A DNA stretch of 64,000 nt from Oscillospiraceae bacterium (GCA_017848115.1 JAGAKZ010000031.1:1-64000), one strand, 5' to 3'; counted from the stretch's first letter, positions 35,450 through 44,926 are shown. Numbers and translations: made by a program. The notes: generated by a model not told the origin, from the sequence alone.

Positions 35450-37246
35450 TCAACCCGAAATATTTGAGCCTATAACTCTGTCATAAGTGAGAAGATCTAT
35501 TTCTTCATCATTAGGAATAGCCGGATCATATGATGTTGAGTAGATAGGAAGCTGTTCCATTTTTTCGAGCATAGTCTGAACAAATGTATCTTTTTGAGCG
35601 CCTATAGTATCAAGTATGATATATGGAATATAGAATACTGAAAACTTTTCATCTGTGATATCTGAAAAATCTTCTCCGTAATTGCTCCACATGTAATATG
35701 ACTGTTCAAAAACAACACTGCAGTTTGTACTGTCTATTCCAAGTTTCTCATAAACATTACTTTCATCATTTATAAATGACGGAAAATGATCGCCTACAAT
35801 AAATAACAATGTCGGCTCATCAAGCTTTTCAAGATCGTTCAGAAGATCGTTTAAAGCATCTGAAGTTATCTTTACATTTTCAAGATAATTATCAAGTTCA
35901 TTATCATGTATGCCTGTATTGTATGGCTGATGATTCTGCATTGTTGTAGTATGAACATACAATGGCTCTTCGGAATCTTCTATGAGTTTTTCAAGCTGAT
36001 CGAATACTGTCTTGTCACTTATATAAGTACCGCTGTATTCAACAGGAACAGTCATATTGTGATCAAATATGAGTTCCTTGAATCCGAATGTAGGATATAC
36101 TCTTTCTCTGCTATAGAAAAAGCTTCCGAAAGGATGAACATATGCTGTATTGTATCCCATATCGTTATAATATCTTATAATAGACGGCTGATCTCTCTGA
36201 GCCAGCATTCTCTGTGGCATACTCGGATCTTTAAGAGACTTTACAGGAAGTCCGAAAAGAAGTTCAAACTCTGTTCTTACTGTATAACTTGCAAATGTAG
36301 GAACTACAAGCTTACCCTTATGACCTTCCTTAGCCATTCTGTCAAATGCATAATAAGGTTCATCCGCTACATCAAGCTCATCAAACACTCTGAAATCAGC
36401 AAGTGCTTCTGACATAACAACTATAACATTTGGCTTTTTAAAATCACTGTCTGCTTTTGTAACTTCCTGTGCAAGACAATCATCTATAACATCTTCTGTA
36501 TAGTTTTCAGGTTCTCTTAACTTATTTGCAATATTTTCACTTGCAGTCTGAACAAAGAAAGCAAGAAAACTGTTATTTTCAAACTTTTCATTGAGTAAAA
36601 ATGCGTTATCTGACTCTGTAGTATCAATATCGAAGAATGAATAAACCGGAGTTGAAAAACCCGGAATGAAAAACAGTGATAAAACAGCTCCTGTACACGC
36701 TGCAGCCGGAGCAATACGTCTTGACATACTGAGTTTGACCTGAGGATTAAACCAGAATACAGCTATTATATACGCAAGAACTATAAGTGTGTATATCACC
36801 AGAATAGGAGTTATCTTTATATATGCAAAAGATGTAAGACTTTTAACACTCTTAAAAAGCTTCATATCGGTCATAATTAGGTGATTTCCGTTAGTACCGA
36901 ACTTGAAAAGCTCTGTTATACTGAGCGCAAAATAAACAAATCCCTGTACTGCAACCGCACGCCATATCTTTTTGAACAAAAGACAAAGCACCGAAAATAC
37001 TGCTGCTGAAACAATGATATTAAAGAACATTATTGACGGCTTATTCACAATAAACATTATAAGTTTGCTTGGATATTTTCCCTGGTTCAATTCTGCCATG
37101 AGTACAATGAATACAGGAAAAAGGAATGTCAGAAAAATATTTGTCATCTTATATTTTTCTGTGTTTTTTTCTCTTTTCTCATTGACTCTCCTGCAAAAAC
37201 CGGTAAACTTTGAAAATTGTGATTTTAAAAAATTCATCGTTATCAT
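35450..37246 (-). CDS. LTA synthase-family sulfatase (phosphoglycerol transferase-like)
   Basis: About 598 residues: five N-terminal membrane helices (about 30-190), then an extracellular sulfatase-fold domain. Motifs: PNVIVVMSEALAD (metal site), FASYTVRTEFELLFGLP with the Thr expected to be the phospho-acceptor, AYVHPFGSFFYSRERVY, and FIVGDHFPSF for the second metal pair. The family transfers glycerol-phosphate or similar groups to wall polymers. Two ATGs (37246 and 37237) share the AAAGGTGG ribosome site; the longer is listed. Single gene with its own terminator. Confidence 0.88.
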   Translation of the reverse strand: MITMNFLKSQFSKFTGFCRRVNEKREKNTEKYKMTNIFLTFLFPVFIVLMAELNQGKYPSKLIMFIVNKPSIMFFNIIVSAAVFSVLCLLFKKIWRAVAVQGFVYFALSITELFKFGTNGNHLIMTDMKLFKSVKSLTSFAYIKITPILVIYTLIVLAYIIAVFWFNPQVKLSMSRRIAPAAACTGAVLSLFFIPGFSTPVYSFFDIDTTESDNAFLLNEKFENNSFLAFFVQTASENIANKLREPENYTEDVIDDCLAQEVTKADSDFKKPNVIVVMSEALADFRVFDELDVADEPYYAFDRMAKEGHKGKLVVPTFASYTVRTEFELLFGLPVKSLKDPSMPQRMLAQRDQPSIIRYYNDMGYNTAYVHPFGSFFYSRERVYPTFGFKELIFDHNMTVPVEYSGTYISDKTVFDQLEKLIEDSEEPLYVHTTTMQNHQPYNTGIHDNELDNYLENVKITSDALNDLLNDLEKLDEPTLLFIVGDHFPSFINDESNVYEKLGIDSTNCSVVFEQSYYMWSNYGEDFSDITDEKFSVFYIPYIILDTIGAQKDTFVQTMLEKMEQLPIYSTSYDPAIPNDEEIDLLTYDRVIGSNISG

Positions 37247-37394
37247 TCCACCTTTGTTTACACCCATTACGTATTTTTGATTGTAATTTACATTATCTAA
37301 TATATCACAATGTCTTAAAAATTTCAATAGAACTAATTTTTTTTGTTAATTCTTTTTTACAATGCATAACTTATAATATGCACATTTGTAGAGT

Positions 37395-38114
37395 TTATAC
37401 AATCATTCCGCCATTTATACCCAGAACCTGCCCTGTTATGTATGTAGCCTGTTCTGAAGCAAGATAAAATACAGCCTGAGCTACTTCATAAGGACTTCCT
37501 GTTCTGCCGACAGGTATTTCTTCACATATAGCATTTACCTCTTCTTTAGTGTAACAAGCTGTCATATCCGTTGAAATAAATCCCGGAGAAACACAATTAA
37601 CAGTTATTCCGCTAGGTCCGACTTCTTTTGCAAGAGCTTTTGTAAATCCTATCACCGCTGCTTTTGAAGCTGAATAATGCACTTCACACGAAGCTCCCAC
37701 CTGTCCCCACATAGATGACACATTTATTATCTTTCCGTATTTTCTGCGTAACATATGAGGAAGAACAAGTTTGGTGCAATTGAACGTGCCAAATATATTT
37801 ACATCAAAAAGTCTTCTTGCATCTTCATCGGAAATACTGTCAAATGTGCCTGTCACTGATATTCCTGCATTATTGACAAGTACATCTATTTTTCCGTATT
37901 CGGAAATGATACTGTCTATCATTTTCTCTGTCTGAGCTATATCAGACACATCAGCCTGTATCAGATTTCCACCCGTTTTTGATGCTATTTGCTTAGCACG
38001 TTCATGATTTTTATTGTAATTTATAATAACATTATAACCATTATCCGCAAAAATTTCTGCTGTCGCCGCTCCTATACCTCTTGATGCTCCCGTAATAAGT
38101 ACAGTTTTAGCCAA
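37395..38114 (-). CDS. ymfI: Short-chain reductase, EF-P 5-aminopentanone reductase (YmfI)-like
   Basis: About 239 residues of the SDR fold: TVLITGASRGIG (NADPH loop), NNAGIS, catalytic Ser in NVSSMWG, and YSASK with Tyr and Lys. NVSSMWGxxGASCEVHYSASKA is closer to YmfI, which reduces the EF-P aminopentanone side chain, than to housekeeping FabG; YmfF/YmfH homologues in the same window support this. FabG cannot be excluded. The TTG at 38114 is chosen since AAGGAG is eight bases upstream. Confidence 0.75.
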   Translation of the reverse strand: MAKTVLITGASRGIGAATAEIFADNGYNVIINYNKNHERAKQIASKTGGNLIQADVSDIAQTEKMIDSIISEYGKIDVLVNNAGISVTGTFDSISDEDARRLFDVNIFGTFNCTKLVLPHMLRRKYGKIINVSSMWGQVGASCEVHYSASKAAVIGFTKALAKEVGPSGITVNCVSPGFISTDMTACYTKEEVNAICEEIPVGRTGSPYEVAQAVFYLASEQATYITGQVLGINGGMIV

Positions 38115-38213
38115 CCAAATCACTCCTTGAAAAAATACACTGTATATGATAAAATATATGTGGTTTTAATTTTTTTAATCTTTAATATTCTGAAAATGAA
38201 AGGAAAATCAAAT

Positions 38214-38420
38214 ATGTCTGATGAAAAAATCAAAAGAATAAATGAACTTGCCAAAAAATCAAAAACTCCCGAAGGTCTTACAGACGCAGAAAAAGAAGAA
38301 CAGCGTCAGTTACGTGACGAATACCGTAAAAGCATCGTATCAAACCTCAGTATGCAACTTGAAAATTGCGTTATTGAAGATGCTGACGGAAACAGAAGAA
38401 AAGTTCAGAAAGTTAAATAA
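38214..38420 (+). CDS. DUF896 (YnzC-like) small protein
   Basis: 68 residues, highly charged: EKIKRINELAKKSKTPEGLT, DAEKEEQRQLRDEYRKSI, ending in a short VQKVK tail. This helical-hairpin pattern is DUF896, including Bacillus YnzC, whose function is unknown. ATG at 38214 has AAAGGA upstream; a longer in-frame extension to 38127 is hydrophobic and unlikely. It is the only plus-strand gene before asnB and shares a bidirectional terminator with cdd. Confidence 0.88.
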   Translation: MSDEKIKRINELAKKSKTPEGLTDAEKEEQRQLRDEYRKSIVSNLSMQLENCVIEDADGNRRKVQKVK

Positions 38421-38430
38421 CAACAACTTA

Positions 38431-38459
38431 CCTCTGCTAAAAAAGCAGAGGTTTTTTTA
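38431..38459. terminator. Bidirectional terminator between the DUF896 gene and cdd
   Basis: ACCTCTGCT, A-rich loop, AGCAGAGGT followed by seven T; serves the converging genes on both sides. Confidence 0.88.
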
Positions 38460-38861
38460 AAACTCAGAAGAAAAAACATTTGGCATAAGTTCGCAGAACT
38501 TAAAAACTTTTATTTTTCCTTCTTTACACAGTATCACTTCAAAATCATCATCACAAAATTCACTCATGACCTGCAGACACGCACCACACGGAAAGCAAAA
38601 ATCTTCGTCATATTTTTTGCTGTCAGGTGCACCAACAACAGCGATTGCTTTAAATTTACGGTTTCCTTTTGAAACAGCCTTGAATATCGCTGTTCTCTCC
38701 GCACAGTTTGTAAGCGAATACGATAAATTTTCAATATTACATCCGGTAAAAACTTTACCGTCTTCACACAACAAAGCAGCACCTACCATAAACCCTGAAT
38801 ACTTTGCATATGCATTTTCTCTTGCTTGTGCCGCTATATCAATAAGTTTTCTGTAATTCAT
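38457..38861 (-). CDS. cdd: Cytidine deaminase
   Basis: 134 residues. Deaminates cytidine and deoxycytidine in pyrimidine salvage. The zinc site is complete: NCAERTA (Cys and catalytic Glu) and PCGACLQ (two Cys), with GAALLCEDGKVFTGCNIEN before it. ATG at 38861 follows GGGGGA; a longer start at 38894 would overlap the neighbouring stop. Confidence 0.93.
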   Translation of the reverse strand: MNYRKLIDIAAQARENAYAKYSGFMVGAALLCEDGKVFTGCNIENLSYSLTNCAERTAIFKAVSKGNRKFKAIAVVGAPDSKKYDEDFCFPCGACLQVMSEFCDDDFEVILCKEGKIKVFKFCELMPNVFSSEF

Positions 38862-38893
38862 AAACAATCCCCCGTTTTTATTTTTTTTACTCA

Positions 38894-39772
38894 TCAGCCT
38901 AATATCGCTTCAACCTGTTCTTCCGGTATTTCAAGTTTTATTGCTATTTGATGTGCATTATATCCTTGCATGAAAAGTTTGAAAATATTTTTGGTTTTCT
39001 CTATACCTTCTTCCAATCCTTCTTCCTTCGTCTCTCTGAGCGTTCGCTCTTCGTCATATTCAGTAATACACATACGTTTCACCTCTGCTTTATTATTTGT
39101 AAGAAATGACTTTATTATAGAATTTTCAGGTAAATTGTCAAGTGCTTTATCTACCGCCTCTTCAAGATTATCTGAATTTTTCTGATATACACGTACCCTG
39201 TCTATAAAATATGCATATTCCTCCAGTGGTTTACAAGCATCCATCAATTCTTTATTATGCCCATAATTTACATTTATCATGGTAACTGTAACTTCAATGT
39301 CAGATTTTGAGCTGAAAGAATCACTTAACTTCAATATTGTTTTATCTTCTTTTTCACTTGTTCCGTTATAAAAACAAATACATTTTGGCGTTGGAGCTTT
39401 TTGTTGTTTGGAACTATATTTTCTATACTCCAGACTTGTTTCTATAAATCTGCTGTATACCATACCTGCATAAACCAAAAATCTCATTGGCATATTTGGA
39501 TTAAAAGATGACTGCTGTTCGTAAAAACTCATTGTATCTGAAATTAAAAAAGATACATCATTTTTCATATTCATATATACAGCATCTTCAAGCGTTGTAA
39601 GTTTTATATCATCCGGGTTTGTATATTTTGAACCATTTACAGCATTATATAAGCTTAATGTCCACTCTTTATTTTCAGGATTTCCAAAAATAAATTTGAA
39701 CAATCTGTCTTTGTATTCACGATTCATTCCCATATAAGCTGTATCATCACTTTTAATTTTTTCATATGTCAT
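38894..39772 (-). CDS. Rpn-family (PD-(D/E)XK) nuclease/transposase-like protein
   Basis: 292 residues: REYKDRLFKFIFGNPENKEWTLSLYNAVNG at the start, then a nuclease core with DVSFLISDTMSFYEQQS (Asp and E-x-Q ligands), NPNMPMRFLVYAG, and a C-terminal part with KEEGLEEGIEKTKN leading into a helix-turn-helix-like tail (HQIAIKLEIPEEQVEAIL). This is the Rpn/PDDEXK_2 plan. E. coli relatives promote RecA-independent recombination. One of three such genes in the window, and intact. Confidence 0.85.
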   Translation of the reverse strand: MTYEKIKSDDTAYMGMNREYKDRLFKFIFGNPENKEWTLSLYNAVNGSKYTNPDDIKLTTLEDAVYMNMKNDVSFLISDTMSFYEQQSSFNPNMPMRFLVYAGMVYSRFIETSLEYRKYSSKQQKAPTPKCICFYNGTSEKEDKTILKLSDSFSSKSDIEVTVTMINVNYGHNKELMDACKPLEEYAYFIDRVRVYQKNSDNLEEAVDKALDNLPENSIIKSFLTNNKAEVKRMCITEYDEERTLRETKEEGLEEGIEKTKNIFKLFMQGYNAHQIAIKLEIPEEQVEAILG

Positions 39773-39909
39773 AAAATCACACTCCTGATAATAGTCATTT
39801 CTCCTTATTTTGATTTTAACACATTTATGTTATCTTTTCAATAAAAATCGTAAAAACAACTATATTATATGATTTTAATATACGGTTACAAAATTATCGA
39901 ACTTAATTA

Positions 39910-39938
39910 TTGCATATAAATCAACTTTATAGTATAAT
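39910..39938 (+). promoter_or_regulatory. asnB operon promoter
   Basis: TTGCAT, 17-base spacer, TATAAT, about 70 bases upstream of asnB. Confidence 0.65.
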
Positions 39939-40009
39939 TAATAGAGTATATGCAGATAACAATTCTGTTAAAAAAATTTTTTTATACTATACATCGGAGG
40001 CATTTTTAT

Positions 40010-41896
40010 ATGTGCGGATATGCAGGTTTTACAAATTTTATAAGTGACGCCCAAAAAATAATAAAAGACATGACCGACAAAATAAAGCATCGTGGTCCTG
40101 ATGATGAAGGATACTATGTTGATGATGATATCGCACTCGGACACAGAAGACTGAGTATTATTGATATAGACAGCGGTAAACAGCCGATGTATAACGAAGA
40201 CAGTTCAATGGTTATTGTTTTTAACGGTGAAATATATAACTACAAATCAATCAGAGAAAAACTCATAGAAAAAGGTCATACTTTCAGAACAAATTCTGAT
40301 ACTGAAGTTCTCATTCACGGATATGAGCAGTACGGAACACATATCCTTGATATGCTCAGAGGTATGTTTTCCTTTGTAATATGGGATAAAAATAAAAAAG
40401 AACTTTTTGGTGCAAGGGACTTTTTCGGTATAAAACCGCTCTACTACGCTTCTATGAATGAAACTTTCATGTTTGGTTCGGAAATAAAGAGTTTTCTTTC
40501 GCACCCTCATTTTAAAAAACAGCTAAATCAGAGAGCTCTTGAAAATTATATGACATTTCAGTATTCGCCTGAAAACGAAACATTTTTTAAAAATGTATTC
40601 AAACTTCCGCCCGCTCACTATTTTATAAAAAACAGCAACGGATTTGTATGTGAGCGTTACTGGGAAATAAATTTTGAAAGTGATGAAGATACTGTTCTTT
40701 CGCAGTGGACTGAAAAAATATCAGATGTTATGAAAGACTCGGTTGAGGCTCATAAAATAAGTGATGTTGAAGTCGGAAGCTTTCTTTCAAGCGGAGTTGA
40801 TTCAAGTTATGTTGCCGCTATTGCCGATGTAGACAAAACTTTTACAGTAGGATTTGGCAGTGATGAAAAATATAACGAAATAGGATGGGCAAAAAATTTT
40901 TCATCTGCTATAAGAAAACAAAATCACAGCAAAATAATTACACCCGAAGAATACTGGAGTAATTTTCCTAAGATACAATATCATATGGACGAACCCCTCG
41001 CTGATCCTTCGGCTGTTGCTCTTTATTTTGTATGCAATATAGCTTCACAAAAACTAAAAGTTGTTCTGTCTGGAGAAGGCGCTGACGAAATATTTGGCGG
41101 ATATAACGTCTACAGTGAGCCTAACAGTACATTCTATGACAAATTTCCGATCAGTATAAGACGTGGTATAGGAAATCTCTGTAGCAGACTGCCTGCAAAG
41201 AGAGGACTGAATTTCTTTGTACGAAAAGGAAAAACACTTGAAGAAAGATTTATCGGAAACGCATATATATTTACCCCCGAAGAAAGAAAATCCATTCTTA
41301 AAATAAAGACAGACGCACCTATGCCACAGGAAATAACAGCACCATTCTACAGCAAGGTAAAAAACAAAGATGATGTAACCAAAATGCAGTATCTTGACCT
41401 TCATATGTGGATGGCAGGCGATATTCTTCTCAAAGCCGATAAAATGAGCATGGCAAATTCCCTTGAACTGCGTGTTCCTTTTCTTGATAAGGAAGTAATG
41501 AAAGTCGCTTCAGGGATACCGACAAGGTACAGAGTGACCAGAAAAGAAGTAACCGACAGCAAAACTCCTTATATAACAAAATATGCAATGAGAACAGCGG
41601 CCAAAAAAGATACACCACCACAGACTGCTAAAACCGCTGCAAAGAAAAAACTCGGATTTCCTGTCCCTATCAGAGTATGGTTAAGAGAAGAAAAATATTA
41701 TCAAATAGTAAAAGAAAAATTTACAAACAAAAATTCATCGCAGTTCTTCAATACAGAACTTCTTGTAAAATTGCTTGATGACCACAAAAATCAGATATGT
41801 GACAACAGCCGTAAAATATGGACTGTATTCACTTTTCTTACATGGTATGACATTTATTTTGACAATAATAGGGAGGTCTTAAAATGGCAAGCTTAG
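40010..41896 (+). CDS. asnB: Asparagine synthase (glutamine-hydrolysing)
   Basis: 628 residues. The class II amidotransferase domain begins MCGYAG with the nucleophile Cys directly after Met1, and has RGPDDEG, LGHRRLSIID and VFNGEIYNY. The synthetase domain has SSGVDSSYVAA (ATP pyrophosphatase loop) and LSGEGADEIFGGY. ATG at 40010 after GGAGG is fixed by the need for Cys2; the frame is open 60 bases further upstream. Overlaps the HD gene by 13 bases. Confidence 0.95.
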   Translation: MCGYAGFTNFISDAQKIIKDMTDKIKHRGPDDEGYYVDDDIALGHRRLSIIDIDSGKQPMYNEDSSMVIVFNGEIYNYKSIREKLIEKGHTFRTNSDTEVLIHGYEQYGTHILDMLRGMFSFVIWDKNKKELFGARDFFGIKPLYYASMNETFMFGSEIKSFLSHPHFKKQLNQRALENYMTFQYSPENETFFKNVFKLPPAHYFIKNSNGFVCERYWEINFESDEDTVLSQWTEKISDVMKDSVEAHKISDVEVGSFLSSGVDSSYVAAIADVDKTFTVGFGSDEKYNEIGWAKNFSSAIRKQNHSKIITPEEYWSNFPKIQYHMDEPLADPSAVALYFVCNIASQKLKVVLSGEGADEIFGGYNVYSEPNSTFYDKFPISIRRGIGNLCSRLPAKRGLNFFVRKGKTLEERFIGNAYIFTPEERKSILKIKTDAPMPQEITAPFYSKVKNKDDVTKMQYLDLHMWMAGDILLKADKMSMANSLELRVPFLDKEVMKVASGIPTRYRVTRKEVTDSKTPYITKYAMRTAAKKDTPPQTAKTAAKKKLGFPVPIRVWLREEKYYQIVKEKFTNKNSSQFFNTELLVKLLDDHKNQICDNSRKIWTVFTFLTWYDIYFDNNREVLKWQA

Positions 41897-42552
41897 TAAC
41901 TTACAAGTATATCAAACAAAACCCGGCTATAATGACATATATCAGACGGGCTGACAAGGTGCTGGAAGCTATCGGTTATACAGAACATTCATTTGCTCAT
42001 GTAGAAAGAGTAGCTCAGACTGCAAGTATGATACTTTCAGAACTTAATTATCCTGAAAGACAAGTCGAACTTGTAAAAATAGCCGGAATGATGCACGACA
42101 TAGGAAATGTAATAAACAGGGCTGACCACGCACAGAGCGGTGCGGTAATGGCATTTCGCTTACTTGACAATCTCAGTATGCCTGCCGAAGAAATATGCTC
42201 GATAATCTCAGCTATAGGAAACCACGATGAAGGCACAGCCGCTCCTATTGATGAAATATCAGCAGCACTCATAATAGCTGACAAAACAGATGTAAGACGT
42301 TCAAGAGTAAGAAATCATGACCTTATTACTTTTGATATCCACGATCGTGTAAACTATGCTGTTGAAGAATCAAATGTATGCTTTAACGAAAACAAGACAT
42401 CACTTATACTTGAACTGAAAATCGATACAAATATTTCATCTGTTATGGAATACTTTGAGATCTTCCTTCAAAGAATGATCCTCTGCAAAAAAGCAGCACA
42501 ATTTTTCGGATTAAAATTTGAAATGATAATAAACGGAACAACTGTTCTGTAA
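41884..42552 (+). CDS. HD-domain phosphohydrolase
   Basis: 222 residues with a complete HD metal site: HSFAHVERVAQTA (first His), MMHDIGN (His-Asp pair), DHAQSG, and HDEGTAAPIDEISAALIIADKTD toward the C-terminal side. It should hydrolyse a phosphomonoester, nucleotide or signalling nucleotide; the substrate is unknown. It begins inside the asnB 3' end (13-base overlap, AGGGAGG upstream), so it is coupled to asnB. pyrB follows after about 40 bases. Confidence 0.82.
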   Translation: MASLVTYKYIKQNPAIMTYIRRADKVLEAIGYTEHSFAHVERVAQTASMILSELNYPERQVELVKIAGMMHDIGNVINRADHAQSGAVMAFRLLDNLSMPAEEICSIISAIGNHDEGTAAPIDEISAALIIADKTDVRRSRVRNHDLITFDIHDRVNYAVEESNVCFNENKTSLILELKIDTNISSVMEYFEIFLQRMILCKKAAQFFGLKFEMIINGTTVL

Positions 42553-42593
42553 ATATAATAAAACGCCATTTTTTTAAAGGAGCTAAAAAAAAT

Positions 42594-43673
42594 ATGACTT
42601 CTGAATATCAACATCTGATTGATCTGAACGATTACCCGGTTTCATGGTGGAACAAACTTATAACACTCGGAAAAGATATCTATCGTTATCCCGAAAGATA
42701 TAAGGGTGCTTGTAGCGGAAAGGTAATGGCAACACTTTTCTATGAGCCGTCAACACGTACACAGATGTCCTTCCAGACTGCAATGTTAAGACTCGGCGGT
42801 TCTCTCATCGGTTTTGACAATCCTTCCACTTCATCTGTATCAAAAGGTGAAAATCTCAAGGATACCACTAAGGTAGTAAGCAGTTACGCAGATATCATGG
42901 TAATACGCCACCCTGTTGAAGGTGCGGCAAAGGCTGCGGCAATTTCTGCTGAATGTCCTGTAATAAATGCAGGTGACGGCGGTCATCTTCACCCCACACA
43001 GACTCTTACCGATATGCTGACTCTTACACTTGAAAAAGGAACACTTGAAGGTCTTACAATAGGTCTTTGCGGTGACCTTATGAACGGAAGAACCGTACAT
43101 TCACTCTGCAAAGCACTTTCATGCTATAAAAACAACAAGTTTGTCCTCATCTCTACAAAAGAACTGACACTTCCTTCATACATAAAGGATATACTCAACG
43201 TTCACAATTGTGAGTATACAGAGAACTCATCACTTGAAGATGCTATTTCCGAACTTGACGTACTTTATATGACAAGAATACAGCGTGAAAGATTTGCAAG
43301 TGAAGAAGAATATCTGGCTCAGAAAAATGTATATGTCCTTGACAAGCAGAAAATGAAAAATGCAAGAAAAGATCTCATAGTGATGCACCCTCTGCCAAGA
43401 GTTGACGAAATAGAGATCGATGTTGACGATGATGAACGTGCCCTCTACTTCAAACAGGCAAAATACGGCGTATATATCCGCATGGCACTTATCTTAAAAA
43501 TGCTTGAAAACAAAAATCCAAGCCCGGTTCTCAAAGGAACTACCCTCAAAGATATATGTTGCCACAATCCAAAATGTATATCAAACCGTGAGCTTTATCT
43601 CCCTAAGAGCTTTGTAAAATCAGGAGATATCGCAGAATGCGAATATTGTGATGAAAGAATTTTACTAAAATAA
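42594..43673 (+). CDS. pyrB: Aspartate carbamoyltransferase fused to a PyrI-type zinc domain
   Basis: 359 residues. Residues 1 to about 305 are the catalytic chain: FYEPSTRTQMSFQTAM (carbamoyl-phosphate loop), SSVSKGENLKDT, GDGGHLHPTQTLTD and VMHPLPRVDEI. The last 40 residues carry four cysteines as C323-x4-C328 and C349-x2-C352 with HNPKCISNRE between, matching the zinc domain of the E. coli regulatory chain PyrI. No nucleotide-binding domain of PyrI is present, and no separate pyrI is seen. It catalyses the first committed pyrimidine step. It lies downstream of the HD gene, with a terminator after. Confidence 0.93.
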   Translation: MTSEYQHLIDLNDYPVSWWNKLITLGKDIYRYPERYKGACSGKVMATLFYEPSTRTQMSFQTAMLRLGGSLIGFDNPSTSSVSKGENLKDTTKVVSSYADIMVIRHPVEGAAKAAAISAECPVINAGDGGHLHPTQTLTDMLTLTLEKGTLEGLTIGLCGDLMNGRTVHSLCKALSCYKNNKFVLISTKELTLPSYIKDILNVHNCEYTENSSLEDAISELDVLYMTRIQRERFASEEEYLAQKNVYVLDKQKMKNARKDLIVMHPLPRVDEIEIDVDDDERALYFKQAKYGVYIRMALILKMLENKNPSPVLKGTTLKDICCHNPKCISNRELYLPKSFVKSGDIAECEYCDERILLK

Positions 43674-43675
43674 CA

Positions 43676-43715
43676 AAAATCCGATGAGTTTTTTACGCTC
43701 ATCGGATTTTATTTT
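43676..43715. terminator. Bidirectional terminator between pyrB and the YwqG-like gene
   Basis: AAAATCCGATGAG, short loop, CTCATCGGATTTT with T-tracts on both strands; serves converging genes. Confidence 0.88.
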
Positions 43716-44542
43716 TAGCAACAATCGCAATAATACAAAATATCACTGAAATCGCAATTTCTGAGTTTTTCACTATTAATGAAGAAATGGCATATACCTG
43801 CATCTCCCCACATTATTCTTTCTCCATCTCCTCCGAAATCACTGCACATCTGTAAAAGCTGAAAATTGTATTTTTCTTTTTCTTCTTCTGTTTCACGCGG
43901 ATCATATTGACAGAAATCCGAAGAACCACCGATCTTATGACCATAAGCAGAATTATCATTGCTTACTGCTTCGTCCAAAACTGCAGAAGACAATTTAAGT
44001 TTAAATCTGAGGTCATACGGATTTTCTATATTTTCGCCTGAAATTTCATTAAAATATTTGCAAAAAGTTTTTGAATATTTTATCGAATTTTTTGGTATAT
44101 CTTCTGTTACACCGAAAAATTTAACACCAAATTCTCCTTTCAATGGGAAAAACTCAATATCCCCCTCATCAAATTCCGAAATTTGCGGTTCGACAACATT
44201 GTCAGAAATTGTATCATAATAGATTACTTTGTAACCATTTTCATACATTCCCCAACAATCATCAGGATAAATCCAAAACTGTATCATACCTTGTTTCGGG
44301 AAAAAATCTATCCCCTGAATATCACTGCAATTTATCTGCATCAAAAACCTCAACTGATTGTCGTCATCGTCAAGAGGAATTTCTGCACCATGTGGAAAAT
44401 ACGGAATGCCCCCTATTTTACTTTCAAATACTGAGGTTTCTTTTTCCACCAGATCAAAATGTACAGCGTATTGTTTATCAAGTTCTTCAAGAGCTTTTTT
44501 TGCAGCATATTTAGTATACTGCATTGCCTGTTCTTCAGTCAT
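43715..44542 (-). CDS. YwqG/DUF1963 family protein
   Basis: 275 residues. Features of DUF1963: SKIGGIPYFPHGAEIPLD near the start, FLMQINCSDI, GMIQFWIYPDD, and a late KIGGSSDFCQYDPR and GDGERIMWGDAGICHFFI block. Bacterial members are soluble and without known function. It is flanked by terminators on both sides, so it is a single-gene unit. Confidence 0.82.
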   Translation of the reverse strand: MTEEQAMQYTKYAAKKALEELDKQYAVHFDLVEKETSVFESKIGGIPYFPHGAEIPLDDDDNQLRFLMQINCSDIQGIDFFPKQGMIQFWIYPDDCWGMYENGYKVIYYDTISDNVVEPQISEFDEGDIEFFPLKGEFGVKFFGVTEDIPKNSIKYSKTFCKYFNEISGENIENPYDLRFKLKLSSAVLDEAVSNDNSAYGHKIGGSSDFCQYDPRETEEEKEKYNFQLLQMCSDFGGDGERIMWGDAGICHFFINSEKLRNCDFSDILYYCDCC

Positions 44543-44594
44543 ATGTATTCTTCTCCATTTTCTTATTTAACTATTATAGTAGCTAAAAGAACAT

Positions 44595-44631
44595 AAAGAC
44601 ACTTACATATTTATAACGAAAGTGTCTTTTT
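44595..44631 (-). terminator. Terminator after the 85-aa repeat protein gene
   Basis: AAAGACACTT pairs with AAGTGTCTTT around a 14-base loop; flanked by T on both strands. Confidence 0.6.
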
Positions 44632-44668
44632 AGTACTTCTTAATCACCCGTCTTTAAACGGAATCACA

Positions 44669-44926
44669 TTAGTCCTTAGACATAAATCCGGATGCCATAT
44701 CCTTTATTTTTGACATATCCAGATCATCAGGAATCATTTCCTTTAACTTTGACATATCCATATCTTTAAGCATCGACATATCAAAACCATCAGGGAGCAT
44801 GTCCTTTATCTTTGAAAAATCAATCTGTGAAAGATCAAAATCATCAGGAAGCATATCCTTTATCTTTGAAACATCAAGATCGTCTCCCTTGCCTTTGAGC
44901 ATTCCTGCGATATCATTAAAATCCAT
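44669..44926 (-). CDS. Small acidic repeat protein (SKIKDMLPDDF repeats), unknown function
   Basis: 85 residues built almost wholly from a 14-18 residue repeat: VSKIKDMLPDDFDL, FSKIKDMLPDGFDM, MSKLKEMIPDDLDM, MSKIKDMASGF. Each unit is an amphipathic helix with an acidic cap (PDD). A clear AAAGGTGA ribosome site supports expression. No signal peptide, cysteine or membrane segment. I do not recognise a family. Possibly a binding scaffold or small structural protein. Confidence 0.75.
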   Translation of the reverse strand: MDFNDIAGMLKGKGDDLDVSKIKDMLPDDFDLSQIDFSKIKDMLPDGFDMSMLKDMDMSKLKEMIPDDLDMSKIKDMASGFMSKD

